Translations under genes and position numbers: made by a program
Shown here: piece after piece, positions 56,856-64,000 of the stretch
Layout: each line of letters opens with the position of its first letter
Position numbering within the stretch: the stretch's first letter is position 1
Notes under the pieces: model-generated
Database searches by the model: none
Told to the model about the DNA's origin: nothing
Seen by the model: only the letters and a program-made list of their open reading frames with translations
Source of the DNA: JABGPL01 sp964387885
GTDB lineage: Bacteria > Electryoneota > AABM5-125-24 > Hatepunaeales > Hatepunaeaceae
Assembly (NCBI GenBank): GCA_964387885.1
Contig: CAYLYZ010000013.1
Coordinates: 10,399 to 74,398 of the forward strand
Reading direction: 5' to 3'
Length of the DNA: 64,000 bases

Positions 56856-57614
56856 ATGAATAATAAGCTGCAAATTGCTACTTTGATTATTTTTGTTCCC
56901 TTTGTTCTTATTTTTGTTAGTAGTTGTACTGTTGTCGGGGCAGGAATTGGGGGGATAATGGACGTGACAACTCCTGATTCTGCTGTATATTATAGCCTGA
57001 AGCACTTCAAGTCGCGTCCGGGGAATGTGATCAGCATCAGACTTCAAAACGATGAAATTATAAATGGTCGATTCATTAAGATCGAGTTCGAGAGTTTCCC
57101 TACCTACCTGGATCGTTATGAAACCTTAAGAAAAGAGCTTGAAACTGAACTGTTGCTTCCAGCCCGGGGTGATCAGATCCGGGTGAAGTTGTCAGACAGA
57201 AAGGTCAGAAATAGTGAGTGCGTATTTACTGGATTCAAAGCAAATCTTGATTTCGGTGTAATTAAACCAATAATGAAGGTTCGAGGCCTTCTGGACCTTA
57301 ATCGGAATCGAATTAATGAAGTCATGATGGACAACATAGAGAACATCATAGACAACAAGAAGACAAACCTCAATGTCAAATTAGTGAGAAACATGATAAT
57401 TGCCAACAGATTATATCCGACGAATACGATAGAGGTGTTGACGGACGAATCTGTTGAAATAATTCATGTAGGAGATATTAGGGAGATAATTAAATACAAC
57501 AAGAAGGGAAACGCTTTTCGTGGTATGTTGATTGGTGCAGGTATGGATGTAGTCCTTTTGTGGTTAAGCGGAGCAGTTGATAGAACGGTGTCTGGATTAT
57601 TCAAACACCGGTAA
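56856..57614 (+). CDS. Putative lipoprotein of unknown function
   Basis: 252 aa, starting 7 nt after the previous stop with GGAG before ATG. The N-terminus is a lipoprotein signal: a hydrophobic stretch ends in V-S-S-C24, the likely lipidated cysteine, followed by TVVGAGIGG. The mature part is basic and mixed in character, unlike its acidic neighbours, with short beta-type strands (NVISIRLQNDEIINGRFIK, EIIHVGDIREII) and a glycine-rich hydrophobic C-terminal stretch (FRGMLIGAGMDVVLLWLSGA, about residues 223-242). There is no sorting domain or shared module. It may anchor or assist a cargo protein at the outer membrane, but I do not recognise the family. It is the smallest complete gene in the window. 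Confidence 0.85.
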   Translation: MNNKLQIATLIIFVPFVLIFVSSCTVVGAGIGGIMDVTTPDSAVYYSLKHFKSRPGNVISIRLQNDEIINGRFIKIEFESFPTYLDRYETLRKELETELLLPARGDQIRVKLSDRKVRNSECVFTGFKANLDFGVIKPIMKVRGLLDLNRNRINEVMMDNIENIIDNKKTNLNVKLVRNMIIANRLYPTNTIEVLTDESVEIIHVGDIREIIKYNKKGNAFRGMLIGAGMDVVLLWLSGAVDRTVSGLFKHR

Positions 57615-57789
57615 CCTGAAAGCTACAGATTGTCGACTGTGTCGACAAGATTTAAACAACAATTCTACATTCATAGTATTGGGTAGTGTCAGGCATAATC
57701 CACCACTTAGTGTTGAAAAAATCCCCGGAAATGTTTGTTTTTCCGGGAACGACAGAATGTTGTACCAGACAGATTCAGGAGGGAATACA
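57615..57789. other. Leader with two perfect hairpins upstream of the gene at 57790
   Basis: Hairpin 1 at 57630-57648 (TTGTCGA / TCGACAA, 5-nt loop). Hairpin 2 at 57724-57747 (CCCGGAAA / TTTCCGGG, 8-nt loop). Between them lies GTGTCAGGCATAATCCACCA, reminiscent of the GTGTCAGG repeat family. AGGAGG at 57777-57782 is the ribosome site. The region may be regulatory or repeat debris; no T-run makes either hairpin a clear terminator. Confidence 0.5.
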
Positions 57790-60768
57790 ATGACGTTCAA
57801 ACAGGACTTCATTAAAACTGCACTGGTTGCAGCTGCGGTTTCGCTGGGTTTGACCATTTTTGCAATAGCCGAACCTCAACGATTACTTGGTGAAGGCGGA
57901 GCATACATCTGGTCGGAGGCGGAAGTTACCATTCACGGACTATTTCCATTAAATGACGGAACTCAAGTCATGCAGACATACAGCGCCCGACGAGCTGAAG
58001 ATGCTGTCATGCATATATATATGCAGATTTCGGATATCAATGGTGATGTTGCCTTCGATCCTCCATTGCAATTGAGTGAGGATGGTTTGATTTCCAACGC
58101 CGGCGGAGCTGTTACCGATCGTGAAGGCAACATATTTCTGGTTTGGATTTCCGCTGAGCCCGATGATCTGGATAATTCAACTCTCTACGCACAAAAATAT
58201 AATCCCAACGGTGAACCGCTCTGGGGAGACAATCCTCTTCAAGTAAGAGTATTTAACGAGAATCCTACCGCTTACAGACAACCTCGATTGCTGCCGGATG
58301 AAAATGGTGGTTTCTATTTTCTGACTTCAAACAGATTTGCAGCTATTGATGAAAACGGTGCGATAAGGCTGATCTGGGATTGGCATGATTCAAGACCGGA
58401 TCCGGATTTCAATCTCCATGCTCATCCAGCAATACCACCAACGATTATCACCGATGAGATTGGAGGCTTCTGGTACTGCGTCAATGTGGAGGGTCACAAG
58501 CTTTGGAATCATGTTAGTTATGAGGGGGAAGTCTTGTGGGATGCGCCTGAGAGCTTTGACCGGGAAGGATTACCCGGTGAAGAAGATGAAGATTTAATGA
58601 TGTTTGCCGGGTATGAGGGGGGAGGTCTTTGTGAATATTACACCGGTCACAGTAATCTGTTTTTTGCCGTGAATGGAGAAGGTCAAATTCGGAGAGGTGG
58701 ATTTATCCATGAAGTTGATCGGGTAGATGAATGGATTCCCGCCATCAGCTCATCCAATTATTTTCGGCAAACCAACGGAGTCATAGTTTTACCGATGTCA
58801 AATAATTTGGCAAATTATGAAAGACGAGTAATGGTGATGGCTTACAATCCACAAGACAACTCCCTTCCTTACGGGGAGAATGGAATTATTATCCGACATA
58901 CGTTTGAAGACCGTAGTGCCGCAAAAGGAGGATCTTTTGCTGAAAATAACGATGGTGAGATATATTACACTCTGGGTGGTCCGGGCATAGGCAGTGAAGT
59001 TTATAAGATTTCAGAAAATGGGCAAATGTTGTGGGATGAGCCTGCCTGGATTGAACGGATAGCTCCAAATATGATGGCACCTGCGGTTGATGATGGATTC
59101 TGGATATCCGGGTTCACCTATGGAGCTTCCCTTGACTATCCGGATCTGCTGAATGTTTATAATGAAGATGCCGAACCATTGGTGGAGGAATTCATTGAAA
59201 CCGGTGTTCCGAGAAGAGATAAGGTTCTCTGCTCTCACCTGTGGATTCATCCAGACGGGAATTACCGGATGATAAACCCGCAGAATCTTACCGGTATCAA
59301 GGTCATGACAATTGATCCTGATGGGTTAGTGATCGGGAATCCGGAAGGTCAAATGGCAGTTCCAATGAGAGAAAAAAAACAATTCTGGGATAGTTTCGGA
59401 ACTGAGGACGGAATAATCTATATCTGGAAGGGTTACTCGTCTGATATTCCCGATAATGCTTATTCCATGACTTTGGCAGGATTCAACTTTGATGGTGAAC
59501 TTGAATGGTCTGCTACTCATATCGATAGTACTTCCGGCCCAGCAGTCCAATCCAGACAATTCGAGCTCTCACCGGATGGAGAAAATCTTCTTGTTACTAA
59601 TATTCTCTGGGAAAGAGAAGAACGCGTTCATTTTAGAAAGATATTTAATTTCAGCACCGAAAATGGTGAATTGATCTGGCAGCAAGACACACATATAAAT
59701 GGCAGTTCATCACAATCCGAGATTTCCAATAGATCGTTTTATAATGGAGAAGCTATCTATAGCGTTTATGTGGACTCCGAAGTTTTTAATGATACCCTCT
59801 GTGTTTATAGACTTGATTTAAACGGCGAGATGGTCTGGGAGACGCCATTTAAGGAATTCATTGGCAGCAACACTCGCATCCTGGGTTCAATCCCGCGTGA
59901 TGACGGTGGAATCTGGCTGGTAAAATATGGTGAAACCGAAGATGGATTGGAGGTTTGGATGGATGCACTGGATGAAGAGGGGCAAGAATTTGTAGAGAGG
60001 CATTATTTCTATTCCGAAGCAATGGAGATAGAACGGAGCTATATGAGGAGTCGATATCCGGTATTTGAACTGGTTTCTCAAAGAGACAATATCTGGATTA
60101 TCCCTTATCAAGATATCCAGTTTGGAGTCCAGGGTCTTACTCAAGATGGAGAACGATTACTCGGTGGACACGGATTTCTTCCGGAAGCTATAATAGCAAA
60201 TCGCGATGACGATGATTTCTGGGGCATACCGGATGGAGAGGGAGGACTATGGTTAAAATGGAGGCAGGATGGGACATGGCTGACTCATTTTAACTCTGAG
60301 GGAGAGTTCGTTGATGGCTGGGATGAAAATGGTTTCAATGTCTGGGGCGATGGAATTCTCCCGGCGGAGAAAGATAACTATCCTCTGTCCGGCAGCGAGC
60401 TTGCTATACTGGGATTCAGGTATGGTATTCATGAGGGATATTATCTGCAGCATATCAGTGATCCGGAACCGGATTCCGCGTATGAAACTAAACCTGCTTC
60501 CCCGTTCGAGTTTCGGATAACAGAAGTTTTCCCCAATCCGTTTAATGCAACAACCATCATCAGCTTTGAATTGCCTTATGTTCAACAAATCAGCCTGCGG
60601 GTTTACGACATGACCGGCCGGATGATCACTATTCTCGCCAACGGTCAATTTAATGCTGGGAGACATTGTGTTATCTTTGACGAGAACAAACTTCCAGGTG
60701 GAATTTACATTGCAAGGCTTGAAAGCAAGGACAAAACACACGCGGTTAAGATGACTCTGTTGAAGTGA
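57790..60768 (+). CDS. Secreted propeller-like protein of unknown function with T9SS sorting domain
   Basis: I place the start at ATG 57790, 7 nt after a full AGGAGG, giving 992 aa; longer in-frame extensions overlap the lipoprotein gene and a hairpin-rich leader. The signal peptide (ALVAAAVSLGLTIFAIA) ends near residue 27. The body has widely spaced beta-propeller-type strands such as LYAQKYNPNGEPLWGD, GGFYFLTSN, GEIYYTLGGPG, MLWDEPAW and GGIWLVKYGETED, as in proteins annotated as PQQ/NHL-like repeat proteins. The sorting domain begins near residue 914 (FPNPFNATTIISFELP) and ends HAVKMTLLK; it is closest to that of the next gene. None of the shared W-N-M-I-S, GAF-SDG or carboxypeptidase-regulatory modules is present. 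Confidence 0.87.
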   Translation: MTFKQDFIKTALVAAAVSLGLTIFAIAEPQRLLGEGGAYIWSEAEVTIHGLFPLNDGTQVMQTYSARRAEDAVMHIYMQISDINGDVAFDPPLQLSEDGLISNAGGAVTDREGNIFLVWISAEPDDLDNSTLYAQKYNPNGEPLWGDNPLQVRVFNENPTAYRQPRLLPDENGGFYFLTSNRFAAIDENGAIRLIWDWHDSRPDPDFNLHAHPAIPPTIITDEIGGFWYCVNVEGHKLWNHVSYEGEVLWDAPESFDREGLPGEEDEDLMMFAGYEGGGLCEYYTGHSNLFFAVNGEGQIRRGGFIHEVDRVDEWIPAISSSNYFRQTNGVIVLPMSNNLANYERRVMVMAYNPQDNSLPYGENGIIIRHTFEDRSAAKGGSFAENNDGEIYYTLGGPGIGSEVYKISENGQMLWDEPAWIERIAPNMMAPAVDDGFWISGFTYGASLDYPDLLNVYNEDAEPLVEEFIETGVPRRDKVLCSHLWIHPDGNYRMINPQNLTGIKVMTIDPDGLVIGNPEGQMAVPMREKKQFWDSFGTEDGIIYIWKGYSSDIPDNAYSMTLAGFNFDGELEWSATHIDSTSGPAVQSRQFELSPDGENLLVTNILWEREERVHFRKIFNFSTENGELIWQQDTHINGSSSQSEISNRSFYNGEAIYSVYVDSEVFNDTLCVYRLDLNGEMVWETPFKEFIGSNTRILGSIPRDDGGIWLVKYGETEDGLEVWMDALDEEGQEFVERHYFYSEAMEIERSYMRSRYPVFELVSQRDNIWIIPYQDIQFGVQGLTQDGERLLGGHGFLPEAIIANRDDDDFWGIPDGEGGLWLKWRQDGTWLTHFNSEGEFVDGWDENGFNVWGDGILPAEKDNYPLSGSELAILGFRYGIHEGYYLQHISDPEPDSAYETKPASPFEFRITEVFPNPFNATTIISFELPYVQQISLRVYDMTGRMITILANGQFNAGRHCVIFDENKLPGGIYIARLESKDKTHAVKMTLLK

Positions 60769-60814
60769 TTATTAGTTTTCATAATACGGCAATCCGGGAA
60801 TTCAGGAGAACGAA

Positions 60815-63538
60815 ATGCTCAGATTTATAATAATTTGTGGATTAACTCTTATTGCCATAATAGCGTATGCCCAACCAGACATTCTCTGGTCAGGAACATA
60901 TGGTGTTTATCGAACAAGAGCGCATTCACTGGTTCGGACGGATGATGGGGGATTCGCTGTTGCAGGCCAGAATAATAGCGAAGAGAATCGAGGTTTCAGA
61001 CCCTGGATGAGCAGGATTGATGACGGTGGAGAGGAATTATGGTGGAGTGATTATATTGAGAACAGTGGTGGGAGGTGTTATTCTCATATCCAGTGCAATG
61101 ATGGTGGGTTTGCTCTTGTTGGATGTACTTCAGATGATGGGCGCCTCCAATTCTTGCTGGTCAGAACAAATGAAGATGGTGAGATGATGTGGACTCAAGC
61201 CTATGGCGGTGAGGGGCACGATGAATGCAATGCCATTGTTCAGACACTTGACGGCGGATTCGTCCTCGGGGGAAATGGTTATTTAATGAATGACGAGAGA
61301 GAGCATCAATTCTGGATAATCAGAACCGATCGAGATGGCAATGAACTCGAAACCCGTACCTATGGTGGATTCGGCATGGAAAAGTGTTACTCAATTGTCA
61401 TTACTAACAATAGAGATTTCGCTTTAGCAGGAGGCACTACATCAATTGGTGAGGGAAGTTTCGATTTCTGGTTAGTCAGAACCGACGAGGAAGGTGAAGA
61501 GATTTGGTCACAAACCTACGGGGGAGAGCAATCAGATATGTGCTACTCCTGCATTCAGACAACAGACGGGGGATTCGCTCTTGCAGGATACACCCGTTCA
61601 TTCGGTTCAGGAGAGAAAGATTTCTGGCTGGTTAAGACCGATGAAAATGGTGAGTTGCAGTGGTCTGAAAGCTATGGTGGCGAAGCGGATGACGAGTGTA
61701 AGGTGGTTATTCAGGTTGCGGATGGAGGATTTGTCCTCGGTGGCACAACCGAATCTTTTGGTGCTGGTGGGGAGGATTTCTGGTTGGTACGGACGAATGA
61801 AGTTGGCGAGGTTTTCTGGTCGGGGACATATGGCGGAGAACGTGGAGATGAGTTGTTTGATGCTGTCCAAACAATGAATGGTGGATATGCATTAACAGGC
61901 GGTAGCTGGTCGTTTGGCGATGAAGAGGCGCGAGGAGAATCCTGGCTGATGGTAACGGAACCTGATCCTGTGCAATCAGGTGCTTTGCAGGGTCAAGTAT
62001 TCGACTTTATTGATGACGTTCCCTTAGGAGGTGCTGTAATAACAGCCTCGAACGGAACTCATGCTGAAACAGATGAAGAAGGATTCTGGCGCATAAATAT
62101 CGCATTAGTCGGAGATTTCGATCTGACAGCATCATTGCAGGGCTACAATGATTCTACACTCACTGATCTGCACCTCGATGAGGGTGAAATGCTCGAAATA
62201 GACTTCCGACTTCTGCACCCTGAATTTATGCTCTCAGACGAAGAACTGATTGCAGAGCTTCGTCCCGGGGAACTTACGCAACAACCTTTTTCGCTTCGGA
62301 ATGATGGAAATGGTCCCTTACACTGGAGTGTAGAACCTCGTCTTGCAGGAGAAGCAGGAGCTGAACCATGGACATTCCGCAACTCGCTTGAAATCGGTGA
62401 GGTTATTGAAGACAGCCTTTTACTGGGTACGGCATTTATCGAAGACCGGTATTACATAACAGGTGGGGGTAATGACGCAAATTTAGTTTATGTTTTGAAT
62501 AGAGAGGGAGATTTGGTAAACTCGTTCAACCAGTTCGGTGATACAGAATTCGGTATGCATGACCTCACCTACGATGGTGAACTCCTCTGGGGAACCGAAG
62601 GAGAAATGGTTTACGGATTCACGACAGAAGGGGATTTAATTGCATCATTCGCAGGACCATTTCATTCGACCAATTGTATTGCTTATGATCCCGACCGGGA
62701 AAGGCTGTGGTTTAGCGGTGTCAGCTCTGACATTGTCAGCTACGACAGACAGGGAGCTGAGGATGAGAGTATTACCAGATGGGGACTGCGTATCTTTGGA
62801 CTGGCATACTGGAGTGATGATCCGGATGGACACCAGCTTTACATCCTCTCTCATTCCGATGAGAGTAAGAATGTGATTCATAAAGTCAATTTAATTTATC
62901 ATCGTGTTCTATTTGTGAAGGAGTATGAAGCAGATCCCAATGAACAATTAATTGGTGCATTCTTCACTGACCGGTATGACATTTATGGCAGTTGGGTTAA
63001 TATGAGTTTAAATAATTCTCCGGATGACAGTAAAATCGATATTATACAGCTTAAGGCATATACCGAATGGATGATCCCGAATCCGACTGATGGTATCTTG
63101 AATGCACAGGGTGTCCAGGAGCTTGAACTGACTCTGAATTCTTCAAATCTGTCGGTGATGCCCTGGGAGGGTGAGCTTTTGTTTTCTCACAACGCTGTAG
63201 GTGGTCTATCAATACTTCCGGTTACTTTAGACGTTAACCTTGATGTTACTGAGCCGGACCAATCGCCATTGCCTACCGGTTGTTTGATAACCGGGATTTA
63301 TCCCAATCCCTTTAACTCGTCGACCGTCATCAGCTTTGAGTTACCCGTATCGCAACAGGTCTCCTTGCGGATTTACGATATGACGGGACGACTGGTGGCT
63401 CTTCTGGCAGATGGTAAATTCACATCAGGCAGTTATGATGTTGTCTGGGACCAGAACCATCTTCCAAGTGGATTGTACATCACCCGACTCCAAGGAGGCA
63501 ATAAATGGCACTCCGTAAAAATAGCTTTGATAAAATAA
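60815..63538 (+). CDS. Seven-repeat propeller protein with carboxypeptidase-regulatory domain and T9SS sorting domain
   Basis: 907 aa; ATG 60815 follows TCAGGAGAACG. Signal peptide to about IIAYAQ. Seven DGGFALAG / FWLVRTDENG / EIWSQTYGGE repeats occupy about 20-385, of the same family as the genes at 1257 and 28061. A carboxypeptidase regulatory-like domain (about 390-470, GQVFDFIDDVPLGGAVI) and the propeller-like module (about 518-810, EPWTFRNSLEIGE, YDGELLWG) follow, then a sorting domain (about 828, YPNPFNSSTVISFELP) ending SVKIALIK. Compared with 28061 it lacks the two C-terminal shared modules, so the sorting domain joins directly to the propeller-like module, as it does in the protein at 14725. 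Confidence 0.92.
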   Translation: MLRFIIICGLTLIAIIAYAQPDILWSGTYGVYRTRAHSLVRTDDGGFAVAGQNNSEENRGFRPWMSRIDDGGEELWWSDYIENSGGRCYSHIQCNDGGFALVGCTSDDGRLQFLLVRTNEDGEMMWTQAYGGEGHDECNAIVQTLDGGFVLGGNGYLMNDEREHQFWIIRTDRDGNELETRTYGGFGMEKCYSIVITNNRDFALAGGTTSIGEGSFDFWLVRTDEEGEEIWSQTYGGEQSDMCYSCIQTTDGGFALAGYTRSFGSGEKDFWLVKTDENGELQWSESYGGEADDECKVVIQVADGGFVLGGTTESFGAGGEDFWLVRTNEVGEVFWSGTYGGERGDELFDAVQTMNGGYALTGGSWSFGDEEARGESWLMVTEPDPVQSGALQGQVFDFIDDVPLGGAVITASNGTHAETDEEGFWRINIALVGDFDLTASLQGYNDSTLTDLHLDEGEMLEIDFRLLHPEFMLSDEELIAELRPGELTQQPFSLRNDGNGPLHWSVEPRLAGEAGAEPWTFRNSLEIGEVIEDSLLLGTAFIEDRYYITGGGNDANLVYVLNREGDLVNSFNQFGDTEFGMHDLTYDGELLWGTEGEMVYGFTTEGDLIASFAGPFHSTNCIAYDPDRERLWFSGVSSDIVSYDRQGAEDESITRWGLRIFGLAYWSDDPDGHQLYILSHSDESKNVIHKVNLIYHRVLFVKEYEADPNEQLIGAFFTDRYDIYGSWVNMSLNNSPDDSKIDIIQLKAYTEWMIPNPTDGILNAQGVQELELTLNSSNLSVMPWEGELLFSHNAVGGLSILPVTLDVNLDVTEPDQSPLPTGCLITGIYPNPFNSSTVISFELPVSQQVSLRIYDMTGRLVALLADGKFTSGSYDVVWDQNHLPSGLYITRLQGGNKWHSVKIALIK

Positions 63539-63969
63539 TCAAAACACTTAGACCGTAAATTCTGTTATATCTGTAAACCGACAATGGAAATCATGTGCAT
63601 CTTCAAAAGGTAACAATGTTTAGAATGACCATAATATCGGGCTCGTTAAAATGGAATTAATCAATAAACAAATCACCACCAGTCACCACAAAATTAATGG
63701 GATGCTGGACAGTTGTCTTCCGGTCTATATTTTTTTACATTTGGGAGAATCTATGTACAAAGCAATCAGCAAGGTCGTCTTTACGAAACAAGGTTAGATA
63801 TCCAAAACTAAGAGAGTTAATTACCGAGTTGACAATCTTATGTTTTTGTGCTATATAAAAGAAAGATCGACAACCGAGGATCCGCTGTCAGATATCTACA
63901 CCAATAGATATCAGCGTTCCGAAGGTAAGATTTTTCTCCGATGCTCGCGTCAAATAATCAGAGGTAATA
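63539..63969. other. Longest intergenic region (431 nt)
   Basis: AT-rich and without a supported gene. A possible weak promoter (TTGTCT 63713-63718, N17, TACATT 63736-63741) precedes GGGAG and a 14-codon reading frame (ATG 63753 to TAG 63797) that could be a leader peptide or the relic of a lost gene start. A better promoter lies at 63829-63857. I see no clear terminator after the gene ending at 63538. Confidence 0.45.
63829..63857 (+). promoter_or_regulatory. Sigma70-like promoter for the gene starting at 63970
   Basis: TTGACA (63829-63834), 17-nt spacer, TATATA (63852-63857). Consensus -35 with optimal spacing; expected start near 63864, leaving a leader of about 105 nt. Confidence 0.6.
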
Positions 63970-64000
63970 ATGTTGAAAAAAGAGAAGACTTATTTATTTT
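63970..64000 (+). CDS. First codons of a further gene (cut by window end)
   Basis: ATG 63970 follows AGAGGT by 5 nt and begins MLKKEKTYLF, a basic start running into aromatic/hydrophobic residues as in a signal peptide. Only ten codons are visible, so the product cannot be named. The promoter at 63829 supports a real gene. Confidence 0.5.
   Translation, partial: MLKKEKTYLF

Noticed and set aside
57577..57789. Upstream start extending the gene at 57790
   Set aside because: It would overlap the lipoprotein gene and read through two hairpins, while AGGAGG and a signal peptide clearly mark ATG 57790.
63753..63797. 14-codon frame after GGGAG as a gene
   Set aside because: Too short to support on its own; mentioned only as a possible leader or relic.
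1..64000. tRNA, rRNA, transposase or phage genes that could explain the array
   Set aside because: None recognised on either strand by reading the sequence and its translations.

Overview
The window is a dense array of very large secreted-protein genes from a bacterium of the FCB assemblage. No taxonomic marker gene is present, so I cannot name the phylum; Bacteroidota-like candidate phyla such as Cloacimonadota, Marinimicrobia, Calditrichota or Electryoneota would fit. All 23 supported genes (20 complete, two cut by the window edges, one split by an assembly gap, plus a second gap inside another gene) lie on the + strand, mostly 7-25 nt apart. Almost every product has an N-terminal signal peptide, and 17 end in a type IX secretion system (T9SS) type A sorting domain (YPNPFNS...GLYFVRL...RKVMLVR). 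Two runs of exactly 100 N show this is an assembled scaffold, probably metagenomic.

Layout. 1-17.4 kb holds seven genes in one tight run: two 'GGFALAG' propeller proteins, an FG-GAP/VCBS protein, a class C beta-lactamase-like serine hydrolase, an LVIVD-repeat protein (with gap 1), a subtilisin-like protease and a second FG-GAP protein. 17.4-23.9 kb holds a 2101-aa protein with a large internal duplication, preceded by the decayed start of a lost gene. 23.9-33.1 kb holds two LVIVD proteins (gap 2 in the first), a propeller/carboxypeptidase-regulatory protein and an anchor-D/FIMAH protein. 33.1-39.0 kb holds an M14 zinc carboxypeptidase, a beta-helix protein and an anchor-D protein, all three lacking the sorting domain. 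39.0-56.8 kb holds two paralogous beta-helix proteins, a gingipain-like C25 protein and an anchor-D/cadherin-like protein. 56.9-64.0 kb holds a lipoprotein, two more sorted proteins and the first codons of another gene. Promoter-like TTGACW-N17-TA sites precede 39172, 46961 and 63970.

How it works together. The genes look like a cargo locus of the T9SS: shared C-terminal modules (a duplicated W-N-[ML]-I-[SA] module, a G-A-F-x-S-D-G module, the sorting domain) are recombined with different N-terminal ectodomains (propellers, beta-helices, proteases). The two strongest unexplained signals are these. (1) All eight genes that carry both shared C-terminal modules have palindromic repeat DNA, of several unrelated families, inserted in frame at the same linker; the three genes lacking the second module stop at that linker. 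(2) Propeller repeat counts are 7 or 14 in every uninterrupted gene from three unrelated repeat families, which makes a testable prediction about how the two assembly gaps should close. No T9SS machinery, transposase, tRNA, rRNA or CRISPR array is present.
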